Shown here: positions 42,349 to 51,020 of the stretch, one piece after another
Position numbering within the stretch: the first letter of the stretch is position 1
Layout: each line of letters starts with the position of its first letter
Source of the DNA: Alteraurantiacibacter buctensis
GTDB taxonomy: Bacteria; Pseudomonadota; Alphaproteobacteria; Sphingomonadales; Sphingomonadaceae
DNA length: 64,000 nt
NCBI RefSeq assembly: GCF_009827655.1
Contig: NZ_WTYV01000003.1
Span: forward strand, 1-64,000
Reading direction: 5' to 3'
The notes under the pieces: generated by a model
Databases searched by the model: none
What the model saw: the letters and a program-made list of their open reading frames with translations, nothing else
Told to the model about the DNA's origin: nothing
Program-made: the position numbers and the translations under genes

Positions 42349-43455
42349 GTGCGTGGAATTAACGGGATCGAAACCGTCGTTTACGGTGTTGCAGATGTCG
42401 ATGAGTGCGTTCGATATTTCGATGACTTCGGGCTTCCCCTGACAGAGCATTCCTCCGGTGCCTCCGCTCTTTTCGAGTTGGAGCAGGGCTGCAGCGTAAT
42501 CATTCTTCCTTTGGCAGAGGCCGTGGTGGCCGCTCAGCGACTCGAAGGCTTCGGTGTCCAACAGGTCATCTGGGGCGTACCCAACCAGAAGCAGTTCGAC
42601 CGCGTGGTCGACAAGCTGCGCAGGGCAACCGAGGTGACGATCGACGAGGACGGCACAGCCCGCTTCTTCGATTGCGATGGCATCGCCATGGGCATCCGTA
42701 TCTATGCCAAGCAGCGGATTTGGGGTGCGCCCGATCCCGTCAACAGTTTCGGCAATGTCGGCCGGATGAACCAGCACCGCAAATGGAAGCTGAAGGCCAA
42801 TCCCAAGACCATCGAGCACGTAGTTTACCAGGTGCCCGATCCGCAGGCGAGCTGGGAATGGTATCGCGACAACCTGGATTTCCGGCTCTCGGACGTCCAG
42901 GAAGGCTTCGGGGTCTTTGCTCGGGCACCCGGGACTAACGAGCACCATTCGATCTACTGGCTGAAGGCCGATCTGCCTTTCCCGGGCCTCGACGGCAAAG
43001 TGCGCTTCAACCATGTCAATTACGGTGTGGAAGATCTGGACGAAGTGATGGTCGGGGCCAATTACATGGAGCGGCGCGGATGGCAGAAGTCCATCTGGGG
43101 CCTGGGGCGGCACCGGATTGCCAGCTCGGTCTTCATGTACCTGCCATGCCCTGCGGGCGGCGACGCGGAATATGGGACCGACAGCGACGTGCTGGACGAC
43201 AGCTGGATTCCTCGCACTTGGAATTCTCGGTTCGGCTCGATGAGCTTTATGCACAATCTGCAACCATGGATTTTCGACGAAGCACCCTGGAGCGTGGCCT
43301 ATGTGGATGGGGCCACTCCGGCCCGGAAAACCCAGCCACATGCGCAGCAGCCTAGCGAGGTGCTCCCTGTATCGCCTACCGATGCGGCTGGCGCGCTGCC
43401 AAACGTGGCCCACAAGGAAGCCTATCATGCGCAGGACACCTCGGGCGCGAAATAG
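42349..43455 (+). CDS. type I extradiol dioxygenase-like VOC protein
   Basis: A 368-residue two-domain VOC-fold protein with the layout of type I extradiol catechol dioxygenases (BphC class). The iron ligands H157, H222 (FNHVNYGV) and E274 (GGDAEYG) are present with spacings near those of BphC (146, 210, 260). A His pair (NEHHSIYWL, 199-200) occupies the place of the catalytic His. A GTG start follows GGAGG. The protein is longer than most at its C-terminus, with a Pro/Thr-rich tail. It probably cleaves a catechol formed by O-demethylation; it precedes the LigM-like copy 3 by 88 bp. Confidence 0.82.
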   Translation: MRGINGIETVVYGVADVDECVRYFDDFGLPLTEHSSGASALFELEQGCSVIILPLAEAVVAAQRLEGFGVQQVIWGVPNQKQFDRVVDKLRRATEVTIDEDGTARFFDCDGIAMGIRIYAKQRIWGAPDPVNSFGNVGRMNQHRKWKLKANPKTIEHVVYQVPDPQASWEWYRDNLDFRLSDVQEGFGVFARAPGTNEHHSIYWLKADLPFPGLDGKVRFNHVNYGVEDLDEVMVGANYMERRGWQKSIWGLGRHRIASSVFMYLPCPAGGDAEYGTDSDVLDDSWIPRTWNSRFGSMSFMHNLQPWIFDEAPWSVAYVDGATPARKTQPHAQQPSEVLPVSPTDAAGALPNVAHKEAYHAQDTSGAK

Positions 43456-43543
43456 CGCCCCAGCGGTGATTTCAACTGCACTCAAGCCACGCACAAGGTG
43501 AGGCCGAAGGCCCGCCGAACAGATATCATTGGGAGACAAGAGT

Positions 43544-44875
43544 ATGAACGTGCCATCGGTCCAGGGTGCCCTCGATAAGGCGGGCAGCGCGGTGAAGTTG
43601 CTGTGGAAGCCGGGTGCGCCTTTCGCCAAGGTGCCGGTCGTTCCCGCCGAGTTTGCTGGCTGGCAGGAAGAGCAGCGCGCTTGGGAGGAAGACGTCGCAT
43701 TGTACGACCTTTCACATCACATGTTTGATACGGTGATCGAGGGGCCGGGTGCCAAGCAGCTCCTGTCCCACATAAGCGCAAACAATTACGAAAAGTTCGC
43801 GGTGGGACAGGCGAAGCAGTTGATTGCCGTTTCACCGGAAGGGTTTCTGATCCAGGACGCCATCATGCTCCGGCTCGCCGAGGACCGTTTCCATGTTATC
43901 GGCATCGGCACGATCCAGAATCTGGCCGCCTACCACGCCAAGGCCGGTAACTACGACGTAACCATCACCAGCGATCCTTCATCTGACTACCGGGGCGGTG
44001 CCGATCCGGTCTTATTCCGGTATCAGGTGCAGGGACCGAAGGCGGGCGGGTTGCTCGAGCGTCTGTTCGGCGACAAGCTTGACGGGATCAAGTTCTTCCA
44101 CTTTCGCGAGATCGAGCTCGATGGTCGCAAGTTCTTTGCCCTGCGCCATGGCATGGCGGGTCAGGCCGGGTTCGAGTTCTTCGGCCCGTGGGAGCATGGT
44201 GCATTCCTGAAGGAGAAGCTGCTTGAGGCCGGTCAGGTAGACGGGATCCAGCAGGTCGGCGGCGAGGCATATTACACCGTTGGCGTCGACAGCGGCTGGC
44301 ATGCTACGCCGGTTGCCGCCGTGTACACGGCGCCCGAACTCCAGGGCTTCCGCGAGGCCACCAGCGTCTATTCCTATGAGGGGATGGGGGCGTTGCAGGG
44401 CACGTTCTATTCGCCCGACATCAGGGACTATTACCGCACGCCTTATGAACTGGGCTACGGGCGGTCGATCGCTTTCAACCATGATTTCGTCGGCCGCGAA
44501 GCGCTCGAAAAGATGAAGGACGATATCCGGCGGACCAAGGTGACGCTGGTCTGGAATGCCGATGATGTGAAGCGGGTGTTCGGCACCGATCTGATCGCCG
44601 CGCACAGCTACACCAAGGACCGGGTGGAGATCGACGGCGCTCTCGTGGGTGTGTCCGAATACGCGACCTACATGGGCCCGGCGGGAACGGTCCACTCGCT
44701 GGCAATCGTCGATGTAGCCCACGCCGAGCCTGGTACTGAGGTAACCGTTCTGTGGGGCCAGCATCCTGGGCCCGATGCGGGTCCGGATTACCAGCCCGAC
44801 TTCCAATCCATTCGCGCGGTGGTCCAGCCGGCCCCGTATTATGACTACGCCCGCACGACCTACCGGGCCGATTGA
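43544..44875 (+). CDS. LigM-like tetrahydrofolate-dependent O-demethylase (copy 3)
   Basis: A 443-residue GcvT-fold demethylase, less like copies 1 and 2 than those are to each other: ALYDLSHHMFDTVIEGPGA replaces the DQ(T/S) form, and FRYQVQGPKAGGLLERLFGD and RRTKVTLVWNADDVKRVFG fill the core. The ATG at 43544 has a GGGAGA site. It is the first gene of the block B operon, 18 bases before a Rieske oxygenase. It probably performs one specific demethylation on the operon's substrate. Confidence 0.86.
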   Translation: MNVPSVQGALDKAGSAVKLLWKPGAPFAKVPVVPAEFAGWQEEQRAWEEDVALYDLSHHMFDTVIEGPGAKQLLSHISANNYEKFAVGQAKQLIAVSPEGFLIQDAIMLRLAEDRFHVIGIGTIQNLAAYHAKAGNYDVTITSDPSSDYRGGADPVLFRYQVQGPKAGGLLERLFGDKLDGIKFFHFREIELDGRKFFALRHGMAGQAGFEFFGPWEHGAFLKEKLLEAGQVDGIQQVGGEAYYTVGVDSGWHATPVAAVYTAPELQGFREATSVYSYEGMGALQGTFYSPDIRDYYRTPYELGYGRSIAFNHDFVGREALEKMKDDIRRTKVTLVWNADDVKRVFGTDLIAAHSYTKDRVEIDGALVGVSEYATYMGPAGTVHSLAIVDVAHAEPGTEVTVLWGQHPGPDAGPDYQPDFQSIRAVVQPAPYYDYARTTYRAD

Positions 44876-44893
44876 GCGGAAAGGGCACATCGC

Positions 44894-45982
44894 ATGGACG
44901 ATCCAGCACAGACGAAGCCCGATCCGGTCCGCGCCGGAACCAGCACTACCGGGCCGGACCGCAATTGGCCGCTCAATTCGTGGTGGGTCGCGGCCCACGC
45001 CAGCGAAGTCACCGAAAAGCCCATCTTGCGGTGGATCGCCGAGATGCCGATCGCGTTCTATCGCACGGCTGAAGGAACCCTGGCTGCGCTGCACAATCGG
45101 TGCCCCCACCGGTTTGCCCCGCTGCATAAGGGGGATGTCGAAGGTGACAACCTGGTCTGCCCCTATCACGGCTTCCAGTTCGCGCCCTCCGGTCAGTGCG
45201 TGAATGTGCCGACCCAGGAGAAGACCCCTGCGGCCATCCGCGTCAGGTCATATCCTGTGGTCGAACGCTACGGGTTCGTGTGGGTCTGGACGGGTGAGGT
45301 AGAGCGGGCTGACCCCGACCTGATCCCGGCCGATCTGGCCTATCTCTCGGATCCCGCGTGGCACGTGGTGTGGGGATACCTGCCGGTAAGCGGCAATTTC
45401 ATGCAGATGAAGGAGAATGTGCTCGACCTGACGCATTTTGCCTTCCTGCACAAAAACTCGGCGCAGATCACCGGCTGGGATCGCCCGCCTGCAGTAGAAG
45501 TGGCCAACGGGCGGGTTACCTTCCGCCAGTTGTTCGACATGCAGCCGCTGCCGGCGATTTATGCCGTTCCCGCAGGCAAGGCGCCGGGCAAGCTCGTCAA
45601 TCGCGACAACTGGGGGACGCAGCTAAGCCCGGGCGCCCACCATGGAGCGGTCGACATGCACGATCCCGATCCGGGTCCGGACGGTCTGGAGCGCTTTGCG
45701 CTCCGCATCATTCACCTGACCACGCCGGTCTCGATCGGCAAGACCCATTATTACTGGGCGATGGCGCGGGATCATGGCCAGCCGTTCGATTTCGCGGCAA
45801 TGCGGGCACAGGCGAGCGTGATTTTTGGCGAAGACATCGAGATTGTCGAAGCCAGCCAGGAAATGGCCCGCTGCACCGCCGATCACGACAAGGCTGTCGA
45901 ATTCAGCGTGGCAGCCGACCGAGCCGCAATCGAGGGGCGGCGTCTGGTGCAGGCGATGGTCAGAAACGAGGCGGCTGAGTGA
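44894..45982 (+). CDS. Rieske non-heme iron oxygenase (block B, first)
   Basis: A 362-residue single-component oxygenase of the VanA class. Rieske ligands are C70-H72 (RCPHRFAP) and C89-H92 (CPYHGFQF); the iron site is KENVLDLTHFAFLHK. An extra 25 residues precede the WPLNSWWVAAH start of the domain, as in the Rieske gene at 53772 (NYPMNCWWVAAL), to which it is most similar. Its stop overlaps the next gene's GTG start. It needs an external ferredoxin and reductase. Confidence 0.88.
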   Translation: MDDPAQTKPDPVRAGTSTTGPDRNWPLNSWWVAAHASEVTEKPILRWIAEMPIAFYRTAEGTLAALHNRCPHRFAPLHKGDVEGDNLVCPYHGFQFAPSGQCVNVPTQEKTPAAIRVRSYPVVERYGFVWVWTGEVERADPDLIPADLAYLSDPAWHVVWGYLPVSGNFMQMKENVLDLTHFAFLHKNSAQITGWDRPPAVEVANGRVTFRQLFDMQPLPAIYAVPAGKAPGKLVNRDNWGTQLSPGAHHGAVDMHDPDPGPDGLERFALRIIHLTTPVSIGKTHYYWAMARDHGQPFDFAAMRAQASVIFGEDIEIVEASQEMARCTADHDKAVEFSVAADRAAIEGRRLVQAMVRNEAAE

Positions 45983-47034
45983 CCTACCCCTTCACCGGTG
46001 ACCGCTCAATGGTCAGAAACCGTTGGTACATCGCCGCCTTTTCTCACGAAATTGGGCGAGAGCCGATGGAACGTACGCTTCTCGGCATCCCGGTCGTCAT
46101 GTACCGCACTCAGGCGGGTGCGCCGGTCGCCATGTATGGTTTATGCCCTCATCGCTATTTCCCCCTCGCACAAGGCAGGCTCGATGGCGACGCCATTGTC
46201 TGCGGATATCACGGCTTTACTTTCGCGGCTGACGGCAAGTGCACGCGCATTCCCTCGCAGGAAACCGGTGCCGATTTTTGCCAGCCAAGCTACCCTGTCG
46301 TAGAACATGGCCCGCTGTGCTGGATTTGGATGGGCGAACCCGGCAAGTGCGATCCCGCTCTCATACCGCCGCATGAAGACTTCGGAATAGGCGATGGCTG
46401 GGCGCACGCCAGCCTCGTTCGCCTACCCATGAAGGGTCGATACCAGTTGCTGGTCGACAATCTGATGGACCTCACTCACCTGCCCTACATCCATCACCAG
46501 ATCGATGGCGGCGACGCGTTCAAGAGGACGCCGATGGTGGCTGTAGAGCGTAGCCATTCCTACCAGTTGCGGCGATCGGTCAAAACGGAATGGAGCGGCT
46601 TTTTTGATCTGCTGTTCGGACCACAGCATCGTTTCGATGGCTCATGCGAAATGGAATCCGTCACCGATTTCTACGGCCCAGAGCTGATCCGCACGAGCGG
46701 ACCGATCATCAGTGCAGTCGAAGGCTTCGCCGAAGTCTCCGAAGCTCTGGGCCATGTCTACTTTGTGCACGGCATAACCCCAGAGACAGCGACGTCGACG
46801 CATTACTGGTCTTTCACGACCCGCAATCACCGCTTGGACGACGAGCAGCTCGATCGCTTGCTCGACGCAATGGACATCGAAGTCCGCCAGCAGGACATCG
46901 ACGCGATCGAGGCGATTGAGGTGCGCATCGATGTCGCCTCGGCGGTACAGCGCGAGCTTCTGGCAAAGTCCGACATCCACGCGATGAAGGTGCGACACAG
47001 GATCCAGGCGATGCTCGACGCTGAAGCAATCTGA
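45979..47034 (+). CDS. Rieske non-heme iron oxygenase (block B, second)
   Basis: A 351-residue oxygenase beginning with GTG inside the previous gene's stop (GTGA). The ligands are C56-H58 (CPHRYFPL) and C75-H78 (CGYHGFTF), with the iron site VDNLMDLTHLPYIHH. Its N-terminus (TYPFTGDRS) and length match the block A Rieske at 8597, which also has a tandem partner. The VanA-type motif around the iron suggests oxidative O-demethylation. Confidence 0.88.
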   Translation: MTYPFTGDRSMVRNRWYIAAFSHEIGREPMERTLLGIPVVMYRTQAGAPVAMYGLCPHRYFPLAQGRLDGDAIVCGYHGFTFAADGKCTRIPSQETGADFCQPSYPVVEHGPLCWIWMGEPGKCDPALIPPHEDFGIGDGWAHASLVRLPMKGRYQLLVDNLMDLTHLPYIHHQIDGGDAFKRTPMVAVERSHSYQLRRSVKTEWSGFFDLLFGPQHRFDGSCEMESVTDFYGPELIRTSGPIISAVEGFAEVSEALGHVYFVHGITPETATSTHYWSFTTRNHRLDDEQLDRLLDAMDIEVRQQDIDAIEAIEVRIDVASAVQRELLAKSDIHAMKVRHRIQAMLDAEAI

Positions 47035-47047
47035 GGGACTTGACCGC

Positions 47048-47665
47048 GTGAAGCAGCAATTTCAACAAGTTCTCCAAACCTATCGCGAGCGGGCCGCCGC
47101 CGAGCGCACGTTGCTGGAAGCTGGCGGGCCGGCATTTTTCGCCCGCCGGGATGAGCTGTTGCTGGAGATTGGCGAGGAGGTTGCGCGTGTGCTGCAATCC
47201 CTAATCATCGCGCGGGGGGCGAAGCACCTGGTCGAGGTGGGCACGTCCTATGGCTTTTCCACCTTGTTTCTGGCCGCTGCCGCCTGCGAGGTCGGCGGGC
47301 ATCTGGTCACATTCGAGCTCGATGCCGAAAAGCAGGCCCATGCGCGGGAACAGATAACCAAGGCAGGCCTGGGTGAGTATGTCACTTGGCAATGCGGCGA
47401 TGCGGTGGAACTGCTCGCCGAAGTCGAGGAAGGGATCGACTTCGTCCTGATAGACCTGTGGAAGGATCTCTATGTGCCTTGTCTTGAGATCCTGCATCCC
47501 AAGCTGGCCCAGGGCGCCATCGTGGCAGCGGACAACATCCTGCGTCCTGAAAGCGCCCGAGCGGACGCAGAAGCCTATCGCGCGGCAGTCCGCGCAAAGC
47601 CTGACCTCCAAACGATCCTGCTGCCGATCGGCAGCGGGATCGAATTGTCTTGCGTGTGGCGTTGA
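47048..47665 (+). CDS. SAM-dependent O-methyltransferase-like protein
   Basis: A 205-residue class I methyltransferase of the catechol/caffeoyl-CoA O-methyltransferase type (PF01596-like): KHLVEVGTSYGFSTLFLAAAA (SAM loop, about 57-77), VTFELDAEKQAHAREQ, a DAVELLAEVEEGIDFVLIDLWKDLY acidic metal-site segment and GAIVAADNILRPES. A GTG start at 47048 is used, 13 bp after the Rieske stop. A methyltransferase within a demethylation operon is unusual; it could methylate an intermediate or reverse a methyl transfer. Confidence 0.85.
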   Translation: MKQQFQQVLQTYRERAAAERTLLEAGGPAFFARRDELLLEIGEEVARVLQSLIIARGAKHLVEVGTSYGFSTLFLAAAACEVGGHLVTFELDAEKQAHAREQITKAGLGEYVTWQCGDAVELLAEVEEGIDFVLIDLWKDLYVPCLEILHPKLAQGAIVAADNILRPESARADAEAYRAAVRAKPDLQTILLPIGSGIELSCVWR

Positions 47666-47679
47666 GGGCTTAAAGCATC

Positions 47680-48642
47680 ATGGCGACAGTTCTGCAGACC
47701 GATTTTGCTTGGCCAGACACCAGCATCGAGCGTGGCATCATCGAAGCTGCCAGCCACCGGCTGGTTTGCGGCCCATCGACGCCGCTATCGGCGAAGGAAA
47801 TTGAAGGGTTGGTAGCCAGGCACGATCCCCAAGCCATCATGACTTGCTGGGCACAGGTAAGCCGGGCTGCCATCGAACTGCCTGGCGACTTGCGGATTAT
47901 CCAGCGGCTTGGCGTTGGCCTCGACAATATTGTCGTGCCTGCCGCAACAGCGCGGGGCGCGTGGGTGGCCAACGTTCCTGACTATTGCGTGCATGAGGTC
48001 TCCGACCATGCCATTGCGCTGCTGCTGGACTGGGCGCGCGGAACCGTCCGTTTCGACAGGGACGTGAAGCACGGGAACTGGAATCCCGCAGCGGCTCAGC
48101 TGCGCCGGGTGTCTGATCTGACCGTGGGCATCATCGGCTATGGCCCCATCGGACGGTCCACAGCCGCGAAGGCATCCGCCTTTGGTTGCCAGGTCCTGAT
48201 CAATCGTGCCAGCGGCGGGGCTGTCGATATCGGCATGTCGTGTGACCTGCCCACGCTCCTTGGGCAAAGCGATGTCGTCATCATCCATGCGCCTCTTACC
48301 CAATCCACGGCGCACCTGCTGAATCGCGAAACGATTCCGGCGATGAAGCCGGGAGCCTATCTGATAAATGTCAGCCGGGGACCGTTGGTCGAGAACAATG
48401 CGCTGATCGCGGCGCTGGAAAGTGGCCACCTTTCCGGCGCCGGTCTGGACGTGGTGGAAGGCGAGCCGTGCCCGCCGCGTGCCCTGATCGACCGTCCCGA
48501 CGTGATCGTTACCCCCCACGTGGCGTTTTCGTCGGAGGCTTCGCTCGTCGAGCTGCGGCGACGTTCTGCCGAGGAAGTTGTTCGCGTCCTCGCCGGTGAA
48601 CCCCCGCGACACCCCTGTAACCTGCCGGAGAAAACTGCGTGA
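47680..48642 (+). CDS. D-2-hydroxyacid dehydrogenase (hydroxypyruvate-reductase type)
   Basis: A 320-residue NAD(P)-dependent dehydrogenase of the D-isomer 2-hydroxyacid family. The catalytic triad is present: R233 (NVSRGPLVE), E262 (VVEGEPCPP) and H280 (VTPHVAF). The Rossmann motif is GYGPIGRS (153-160). It interconverts a 2-oxo acid and a D-2-hydroxy acid, for example hydroxypyruvate and D-glycerate. The stop overlaps the enolase start (GTGA), so the two are coupled. Its pairing with an enolase paralogue and a kinase suggests a 2-oxo acid to phosphorylated-acid route. Confidence 0.88.
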   Translation: MATVLQTDFAWPDTSIERGIIEAASHRLVCGPSTPLSAKEIEGLVARHDPQAIMTCWAQVSRAAIELPGDLRIIQRLGVGLDNIVVPAATARGAWVANVPDYCVHEVSDHAIALLLDWARGTVRFDRDVKHGNWNPAAAQLRRVSDLTVGIIGYGPIGRSTAAKASAFGCQVLINRASGGAVDIGMSCDLPTLLGQSDVVIIHAPLTQSTAHLLNRETIPAMKPGAYLINVSRGPLVENNALIAALESGHLSGAGLDVVEGEPCPPRALIDRPDVIVTPHVAFSSEASLVELRRRSAEEVVRVLAGEPPRHPCNLPEKTA

Positions 48643-49919
48643 CCGCCACGTCCATTGCCAAAGTTCATGCGCGTCAGATCCTCGACAGTCGCGGCCGCCC
48701 AACGCTGGAAGCAGAATTGACCTTGGCGAATGGCATGACCGCGCGGGCGTCCGCACCGTCCGGTGCCTCGACAGGGAAGGCGGAGGCGATCGAGCTGCGC
48801 GATGGTGGCGAAGCATGGGGCGGGCGGGGGGTCACCCATGCGGTAGCCAACGTGCGCGGCGCAATCGCCCAGGCCGTGGCAGGCATGGATGTGCTGGATC
48901 AAGCGGGCATCGATAAACGGATGCGCGAGCTGGACGGCACGCAGAACTGGGCAAAGCTGGGTGGCAACGCCGTTCTGGGCGTCAGCCTGGCGGTGGCACG
49001 AGCGGCCGCCGCGGCCCAGCAGCAGCCGCTCTATGCTCGGTTTGCCGAACTGTCGGGGGCGAGTCCGACGATGCCGATGCCGATGGTTAACATCCTGTCT
49101 GGCGGACTGCACGCTGGTCGGGGCATGGACGTTCAGGACTTTCTGTTCGTGCCGATCAACGCCGGATCCTACAGCGAGGCGCTGGAATGGACATGCCGCG
49201 TGCGCGACAGCGCTGCCATCCTGTGCGAAAGGATGGGCCTACCCACCTTGCTGGCGGACGAGGGCGGGTTGTCGCCGGGGTTCGAGAAGCCCGAGCAGGC
49301 GCTTGAACTGATGGTGCGCGCTTTCGAATTGGCGGGCCTTTCGCCGGGTCACGATGGTGCCATCGCCATTGACGTGGCATCGTCCTCACTGGTTGACGGG
49401 GCCGGGCTGTACCAATTTGCCCGGCAAGGGATGGCCATGACATCGTCCGAGATGATCGAGATGCAGGCCCGGTGGATCGATGCGTTTCCGATCGTATCGA
49501 TCGAGGATGGCCTGGGCGAAGACGATTGGGAAGCCTGGCCCGAATTGACCCGTAGGCTTGGCCGGACCCAGCTTTTGGGCGACGATCTGTTTGCAACTCA
49601 GCCGGCGCGAATCCAGCGCGGCATTGAAGCCGGCATTGCCAATGCGGCCCTGATCAAGGTCAATCAGAACGGCACGGTAACGGGGACGCTGGAATCTATC
49701 CGGATTGCCAGGGCAGCAGGTTACGCAACCGTGATCTCCGCCCGGTCGGGCGAAACCGAGGACGACTTCCTGGCCGATCTTGCTGTCGGAGTGGCCGGCG
49801 GCCAGATCAAGATCGGATCTACGCGGAACTCCGAGCGGCAGGCAAAATATAATCAGTTGCTGCGCATCGAGGAGGCGGGCCTGGCCTGGGCCGGGCGTTC
49901 GGGTCTCGCGCCGCTATGA
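48639..49919 (+). CDS. enolase paralogue with altered active site
   Basis: A 426-residue enolase-family protein, full length. Conserved: the SGAST loop (41-45), H158, E208 (ADEGG), the metal ligands D245, E289 and D315, K340, R369 and K403. Changed: the Glu of the QEF motif (yeast E168) is Asp167 (VQDFLF), and the conserved His in SHRSGETED (yeast H373) is Ala368 (SARSGETED). The NGG loop is SGGLHAGRG. It is therefore unlikely to be the housekeeping glycolytic enolase and probably acts on another 2-phospho acid. It is coupled on both sides to the dehydrogenase and the kinase. Confidence 0.88.
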   Translation: MTATSIAKVHARQILDSRGRPTLEAELTLANGMTARASAPSGASTGKAEAIELRDGGEAWGGRGVTHAVANVRGAIAQAVAGMDVLDQAGIDKRMRELDGTQNWAKLGGNAVLGVSLAVARAAAAAQQQPLYARFAELSGASPTMPMPMVNILSGGLHAGRGMDVQDFLFVPINAGSYSEALEWTCRVRDSAAILCERMGLPTLLADEGGLSPGFEKPEQALELMVRAFELAGLSPGHDGAIAIDVASSSLVDGAGLYQFARQGMAMTSSEMIEMQARWIDAFPIVSIEDGLGEDDWEAWPELTRRLGRTQLLGDDLFATQPARIQRGIEAGIANAALIKVNQNGTVTGTLESIRIARAAGYATVISARSGETEDDFLADLAVGVAGGQIKIGSTRNSERQAKYNQLLRIEEAGLAWAGRSGLAPL

Positions 49920-50926
49920 TCGAGCCTTCCTCGGAACTCGTCGACTTCCTCCACCGTACTGGACTTGCCGATCAAGAGGACCAGGGAATCTGGACACCGC
50001 TGGCCGGCGGCGTTTCTTCCGATATCTGGAAAGTCAGCACCCAATCAGGCGATTATTGCGTCAAGCGGGCTCTGGCGCAGTTAAAGGTGGCGGGTGACTG
50101 GAAAGCGCCGGTGGAACGCAACGCTACCGAGTGGGCCTTTCTCGAAGTCGGCTGCAGGATTGCTCCCGGTTCGATACCCAAACCGATCGCTCACGACCCG
50201 GTGGCCGGTCTTTTCGCGATGGAGTGGTTTCCGCCAGATCGCTTCGGCCTTTGGAAATCAAGATTATTGGCGGGCAGGGTGGACCCAGCCTTCGCAGCAT
50301 CTGTCGGCGACCTGCTCGGGCGCATCCACGCCGCGACAGCGGACGACGGCGAGCTTGCGACCCGCTTTGCAACCGACACTTCATTCTACGCGCTGCGGCT
50401 GGAACCGTACTTTCTGGCAGCCGCCGAACGCAATCCACAGGTCGCCCCGCAGCTTCGCTTGCTTGCTGACAGGACCGCGAAGACGCGCCGGGTGCTGGTT
50501 CACGGCGATGTCAGCCCTAAGAACATCCTTGTCGGCCCCCGGCAGCCGGTCCTGCTTGATGCCGAAGTCGCGTGGTTCGGTGATCCGGCATTTGATCTGG
50601 CTTTCTGCCTCAACCACTTGGTGATCAAGCGCCGAATCCTGCCGGAGTGGGCAAGTTCTATTGATCAGGCATTGGATGATTTGACGGCAAGCTATCTTGG
50701 ACTTGTCGATTGGGAGGATCCAGCAGCCGTCGCAGCGCGTGCCGCTCGCCTTCTTCCGGCCCTGGCGCTGGCCCGCATCGATGGCAAATCGCCCGTGGAG
50801 TACCTGTCGCGCGATCAGCAGGCCGATCTTCGGCGGTCTTGTGTCGATGCGATCCTCGCAGACGCCGATGACCTCAACCAAGCACGCTTGCTGCTGGTGG
50901 CGCAGACCAATCGCCACGCGCGATAG
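49916..50926 (+). CDS. APH-fold small-molecule kinase
   Basis: A 336-residue aminoglycoside-phosphotransferase-fold kinase. K50 (YCVKRA) is the likely ATP Lys; the Brenner motif is LVHGDVSPKNILV (H196, D198, N203), followed by VLLDAEVAWFGDP with the metal Asp215. Family members phosphorylate hydroxyls of amino alcohols, sugars or other small metabolites, not only antibiotics. It overlaps the enolase stop (ATGA). In this context the likely substrate is a hydroxy acid or hydroxylated intermediate made by the dehydrogenase, giving the phosphoester used by the enolase paralogue (inference). Confidence 0.83.
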   Translation: MIEPSSELVDFLHRTGLADQEDQGIWTPLAGGVSSDIWKVSTQSGDYCVKRALAQLKVAGDWKAPVERNATEWAFLEVGCRIAPGSIPKPIAHDPVAGLFAMEWFPPDRFGLWKSRLLAGRVDPAFAASVGDLLGRIHAATADDGELATRFATDTSFYALRLEPYFLAAAERNPQVAPQLRLLADRTAKTRRVLVHGDVSPKNILVGPRQPVLLDAEVAWFGDPAFDLAFCLNHLVIKRRILPEWASSIDQALDDLTASYLGLVDWEDPAAVAARAARLLPALALARIDGKSPVEYLSRDQQADLRRSCVDAILADADDLNQARLLLVAQTNRHAR

Positions 50927-51020
50927 GTCCGATCAGGTAATTCGTTTTTGCGCTGCAAGGCCCCCTGTCTAGGACAACTGCAAAGAGGGGTCCTGCCAAG
51001 GGCGGTTTGAGAGGAATTGG

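Noticed and set aside
49916..50926. Aminoglycoside resistance gene
   Set aside because: The fold is APH-like, but the operon context is catabolic and the family includes many metabolite kinases.
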